This document shows positions 61,551-64,000 of a DNA stretch of 64,000 nucleotides, in pieces; position 1 is the first letter of the stretch; every line of letters begins with the position of its first letter. Source of the stretch: Thiohalomonas denitrificans (GTDB lineage: Bacteria > Pseudomonadota > Gammaproteobacteria > Thiohalomonadales > Thiohalomonadaceae); the NCBI RefSeq assembly GCF_900102855.1, contig NZ_FMWD01000001.1:76766-140765 (forward strand), written 5' to 3'. The notes beneath the pieces are model-generated. The model worked only from the letters and a program-made list of their open reading frames with translations. It had not been told where the DNA came from and ran no database searches. The position numbers and the translations under genes are program-made.

Positions 61551-62831
61551 GATCCGAACTACTACATTGGTATCGATCTCGGCACCTCAGGCTGCCGGGC
61601 GGTCGCTATCGATCAACGGGGTACGGTTGCCGGCGAGGCGCGGGTCGATCTGCCGGAACCGCTCCGCCGGGGGGCGGCAGTCGAGCAGGACCCGATGTGC
61701 TGGTGGCAAGCCGTCGACGAGGTAGTACATGCCCTGTTGAAAACCATCTCTTCAGAGGCCGTCAGGGCCATAGCGGTGGACGGCACCTCCGGTACGGTAC
61801 TGCTCACCGACCCCGAAGGCCGTCCCTGCGGCGCCGCCCTGATGTACAACGATAATCGTGCCGTCGAGGAGGCCAACCGAATCGCTCACACGGCACCGGC
61901 GGAGTCCGCCGCCCACGGTACCGGGTCGGGGCTGGCCAAGCTCCTCTGGCTTGTAGCCCACACCGGGGAAAAGGCGACTCGGGTGGCGACCCAGGGTGAC
62001 TGGATCGCAGCCCGGCTGACCGGCACTCCGGGCGTCTCGGATGAGAACAACGTCCTCAAACTCGGTTGGGATCCCGTCCGGGACCGCTGGCCGAAATGGC
62101 TTCAGGCCCTGGGTATCTCCGAACAGCAACTACCCGAAGTGGTCGCACCGGGAGCACCTCTGGGCCGCCTGAAAGGGAGCCTGGCGACTCACTGGCACCT
62201 GCCTGAAGCGACCTGGGTCATGGCGGGAACCACGGACAGTACCGCCGCCATCTTCGCCACCGGTGCCAAGCGGCTCGGGGACGGCATCAGCTCTCTCGGT
62301 TCCACCCTGGTCACCAAGGTGATCGCCGACCGGCCCATCTTCGCCCCCGAATATGGTGTCTACAGTCAGCCGCTGGGGGATCAATGGCTGGTGGGCGGCG
62401 GTTCCAATTCTGGCGGGGCGGTCCTCAAACACTTTTTCACACCATCCCGAATGGCCGAACTCAGCGAGCGCATCGATCCGGAACATACCTCCGGGCTCGA
62501 TTACTACCCGCTGCTGCAGCCGGGAGAGCGTTTCCCGGTCAATGATCCCGATTTCGCCCCTCGTCTCGCACCGCGGCCCGCCAACGATGCCCTGTTCCTT
62601 CAGGGGCTACTGGAAGGAATCGCCGCCATCGAGGCCGCCGCCTATCAGAAACTGCAGCAACTCGGCGCCCCTTACCCCGAACGCATTTTCAGTGTCGGCG
62701 GCGGCGCCTCCAATCCGGTTTGGGAAAAGATTCGGGGCCGACTGACAGGCGTTCCCATGGTCAAACCCATCCATTCGGAAGCGGCCTACGGCACCGCCCT
62801 GCTCGCCCGCCGATTGCTCGCACAGGCCTGA
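61536..62831 (+). CDS. FGGY-family carbohydrate kinase
   Basis: 431 aa with the frame opening at a GTG inside the repeat arm; the likely native sequence begins near YYIGIDLGTSGCRAVAID, so the true start is uncertain (GTG 61536 or 61545). The FGGY phosphate motifs are IDLGTSGCRA and DGTSGTV; the C-terminal GGGASNPVWEKI is typical. At about 430 aa it is short, like D-ribulokinase/AtXK-1-type members rather than glycerol kinase. The sugar cannot be fixed from sequence alone. Confidence 0.85.
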   Translation: MFSVVDPNYYIGIDLGTSGCRAVAIDQRGTVAGEARVDLPEPLRRGAAVEQDPMCWWQAVDEVVHALLKTISSEAVRAIAVDGTSGTVLLTDPEGRPCGAALMYNDNRAVEEANRIAHTAPAESAAHGTGSGLAKLLWLVAHTGEKATRVATQGDWIAARLTGTPGVSDENNVLKLGWDPVRDRWPKWLQALGISEQQLPEVVAPGAPLGRLKGSLATHWHLPEATWVMAGTTDSTAAIFATGAKRLGDGISSLGSTLVTKVIADRPIFAPEYGVYSQPLGDQWLVGGGSNSGGAVLKHFFTPSRMAELSERIDPEHTSGLDYYPLLQPGERFPVNDPDFAPRLAPRPANDALFLQGLLEGIAAIEAAAYQKLQQLGAPYPERIFSVGGGASNPVWEKIRGRLTGVPMVKPIHSEAAYGTALLARRLLAQA

Positions 62832-62915
62832 CATCCCAGGCGTTTGGCACCGCCGACCGGAGGTCAGTCAACCCGGTTCGGTTTGCCTGGAGCCTGTCGG
62901 AGAACATCGTTTTTT

Positions 62916-62985
62916 GTAGGTTGGGGTGAGTTGTGCGAACCCCAACGCTGATTTGGTTGGGCTTCGTTCCTCAGCGCCAACCTAC
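62916..62985. repeat. Intergenic palindrome, GTAGGTTGG type
   Basis: GTAGGTTGGGGTGAG...CCCCAACGCTGA and the complementary ...CAGCGCCAACCTAC fold into an imperfect hairpin. Repeats of this type occur widely in gammaproteobacterial intergenic regions. It supplies the TAG stop of the adjacent aminotransferase gene. Confidence 0.75.
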
Positions 62986-64000
62986 ATTTTGGAGTCCATT
63001 GCTTTCTCGGACACGCTCCTGGCGGGAAGGGCAAGGCGGGCGATGCGATCGCAGGCCTCCTCCAGTACCTCGCTCTTCTTGGCGAAACAGAAACGGGCCA
63101 GATTGCGGCCCGCATCGTCATGATAGAAGGCCCGACCCGGAACACACGCCACCCCGGTTCTTTCGAGGATCCACAAGGCCCGCTCCCGATCGTCGGCACC
63201 CGGCACGCCGGAAATGTCCGCCATTACGTAGTAGGCCCCCTCCGGGCGGTGGGGCGTCAGTCCCGCCTGCCGGAGCGCTGCGCAGAAACGATCCCGTTTT
63301 ACCCGGTGCTCCCGCGCCACTTCCCGGTAGAACTCCACCCCGAGTTCCAGGACTCCCCGGGCGGCGCCGAGCTGTAACGGGGCCGGTGGGCAGACATAAA
63401 CCAGGTCGTTGTACTGTGTCGCTGCCTGGATCACTTCGGGTGGGGCAATGGCATAGCCCAGGCGCCAACCGGTAATACTGAAGATCTTGGAGAAACCGGA
63501 AATGGTCACCGTGCGCTCCCGAAGCGCATCAATGGAGGCCGGAGGAATATGGGTGAGACCGTCATAGACAAAGTGCTCGTAGATCTCGTCCGAGAACACG
63601 ACCAGGTCGTGTTGCCGCGCAAACCGGGCCAGCCGCTCCAGCTCATCGCGGCGAAACACCTTTCCGGTCGGATTGGAGGGGTTGCTGAGTACCACGGCCC
63701 GGGTACGGGAGTTGATGGTGCGCCCCAGTGCCTCCCAGTTCACACGCCAGCCGGGCGGTTCGAGCCGCACGTAACGAACCCGGCATCCCATGGCTTTCAG
63801 GGATGCGGCGTGGTAGCCGTAGTAGGGCTCGAACAGGATCACCTCATCGCCCGGATCGAGCAGCGCATGGGCTGTGGAATGGAACGCGCCGGTCGCTCCC
63901 GAACTGATCATGATCTCTGCATCCGGGTCCACGCTCAGGCCATACCGAGCTTGCGTTGCTGCCGCAATCGCATCGCGCAGCTCAACGAAGCCCTCCGCCG
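62982..64000 (-). CDS. Class I/II pyridoxal-phosphate aminotransferase (5' part outside window)
   Basis: The visible 340 codons run open to the window edge; a GTG at 63932 is internal, because upstream codons (AEGFVELRDAIAAATQ) match the family. The PLP lysine is in ISGFSKIFSITGWRLGYA; SNPSNPTGK and FSDEIYEHFVYDG are typical. It resembles methionine/kynurenine-type aminotransferases (YbdL, MtnE-like). An MtnE role would fit the mtnA/mtaD genes elsewhere in the window, but that link is weak. The stop lies within a repeat. Confidence 0.85.
   Translation of the reverse strand, partial: AEGFVELRDAIAAATQARYGLSVDPDAEIMISSGATGAFHSTAHALLDPGDEVILFEPYYGYHAASLKAMGCRVRYVRLEPPGWRVNWEALGRTINSRTRAVVLSNPSNPTGKVFRRDELERLARFARQHDLVVFSDEIYEHFVYDGLTHIPPASIDALRERTVTISGFSKIFSITGWRLGYAIAPPEVIQAATQYNDLVYVCPPAPLQLGAARGVLELGVEFYREVAREHRVKRDRFCAALRQAGLTPHRPEGAYYVMADISGVPGADDRERALWILERTGVACVPGRAFYHDDAGRNLARFCFAKKSEVLEEACDRIARLALPARSVSEKAMDSKM

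Overview
The window is a dense, GC-rich (by eye roughly 60%) stretch of a gammaproteobacterial chromosome. The placement rests on gene order: thrS-infC-rpmI-rplT-pheS-pheT-ihfA-merR-tRNA-Pro, the gyrA-serC-serA-pheA-hisC-aroF-tyrA-aroA-cmk-rpsA-ihfB-lapA-lapB-pyrF supra-operon, smc-zipA-ligA, and trpS-scpA-scpB-rluB with a yciO/yciB/yciI/bolA neighbourhood. ZipA, LapA/LapB, UbiG and YciB fit a gammaproteobacterium with LPS and ubiquinone. The exosortase XrtA with its partner PrsT, and the HpnC/HpnD/HpnE squalene route, suggest an environmental lineage. I cannot name genus or species; a Chromatiales-like sulfur-oxidiser relative is only a guess.

Layout. 1-7.8 kb (all minus): translation operon thrS to ihfA, a small MerR regulator and tRNA-Pro. 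7.9-11.9 kb (minus): prsT and xrtA, separated by a 321-bp MITE-like insertion. 12-14.3 kb: tRNA-Val, a ComEA-like gene, galU, tRNA-Asn and a partial copy of the tRNA-Asn 3' end. 14.4-17.7 kb: an aspartate-type aminotransferase diverging from uvrB. 17.9-34.6 kb (minus): the gyrA/serine/aromatic amino acid/rpsA/lapAB/pyrF supra-operon. 34.8-38.9 kb: mtnA and mtaD (methylthioadenosine salvage), ubiG, gph. 38.9-43.5 kb: hpnC, hpnD, hpnE and yciK, with cysC antisense between hpnC and hpnD. 43.6-52.4 kb (mostly minus): a tandem-thioredoxin protein, a nucleoside deaminase, an endonuclease III relative, rluB, scpB, scpA, trpS, a site-2 protease, a YciO-type protein and rnm. 52.5-54.5 kb (plus): yciB, yciI, bolA and a periplasmic parvulin. 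54.5-60.9 kb (minus): smc-zipA-ligA. 61-64 kb: queF, an FGGY sugar kinase and the 3' part of an aminotransferase cut by the window edge.

The protein-coding content is largely housekeeping; the unusual signals are mostly non-coding. (1) A dispersed family of palindromic elements built from a 9-nt unit (NNCYYYGYG, arms ending GGTTAA) occupies at least a dozen intergenic gaps, occurs in three sub-sequences (CCCCGTG, CTCTGTG, CTTTGCG), is nested once and tandemly duplicated once, and punctuates five junctions of the aromatic/serine supra-operon. (2) The thrS leader carries a hairpin whose 7-nt loop copies a tRNA-Thr(CGU) anticodon loop. (3) infC appears to start at the rare codon ATC behind a strong Shine-Dalgarno. 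(4) A MITE with 35-bp inverted ends sits directly at the 5' end of xrtA. (5) A 22-bp tRNA-Asn 3' end plus terminator is duplicated 182 bp away, like a relic attachment site. (6) A YciK-type SDR has Asn in place of the catalytic Lys. I found no CRISPR array, prophage, rRNA gene or complete insertion sequence.
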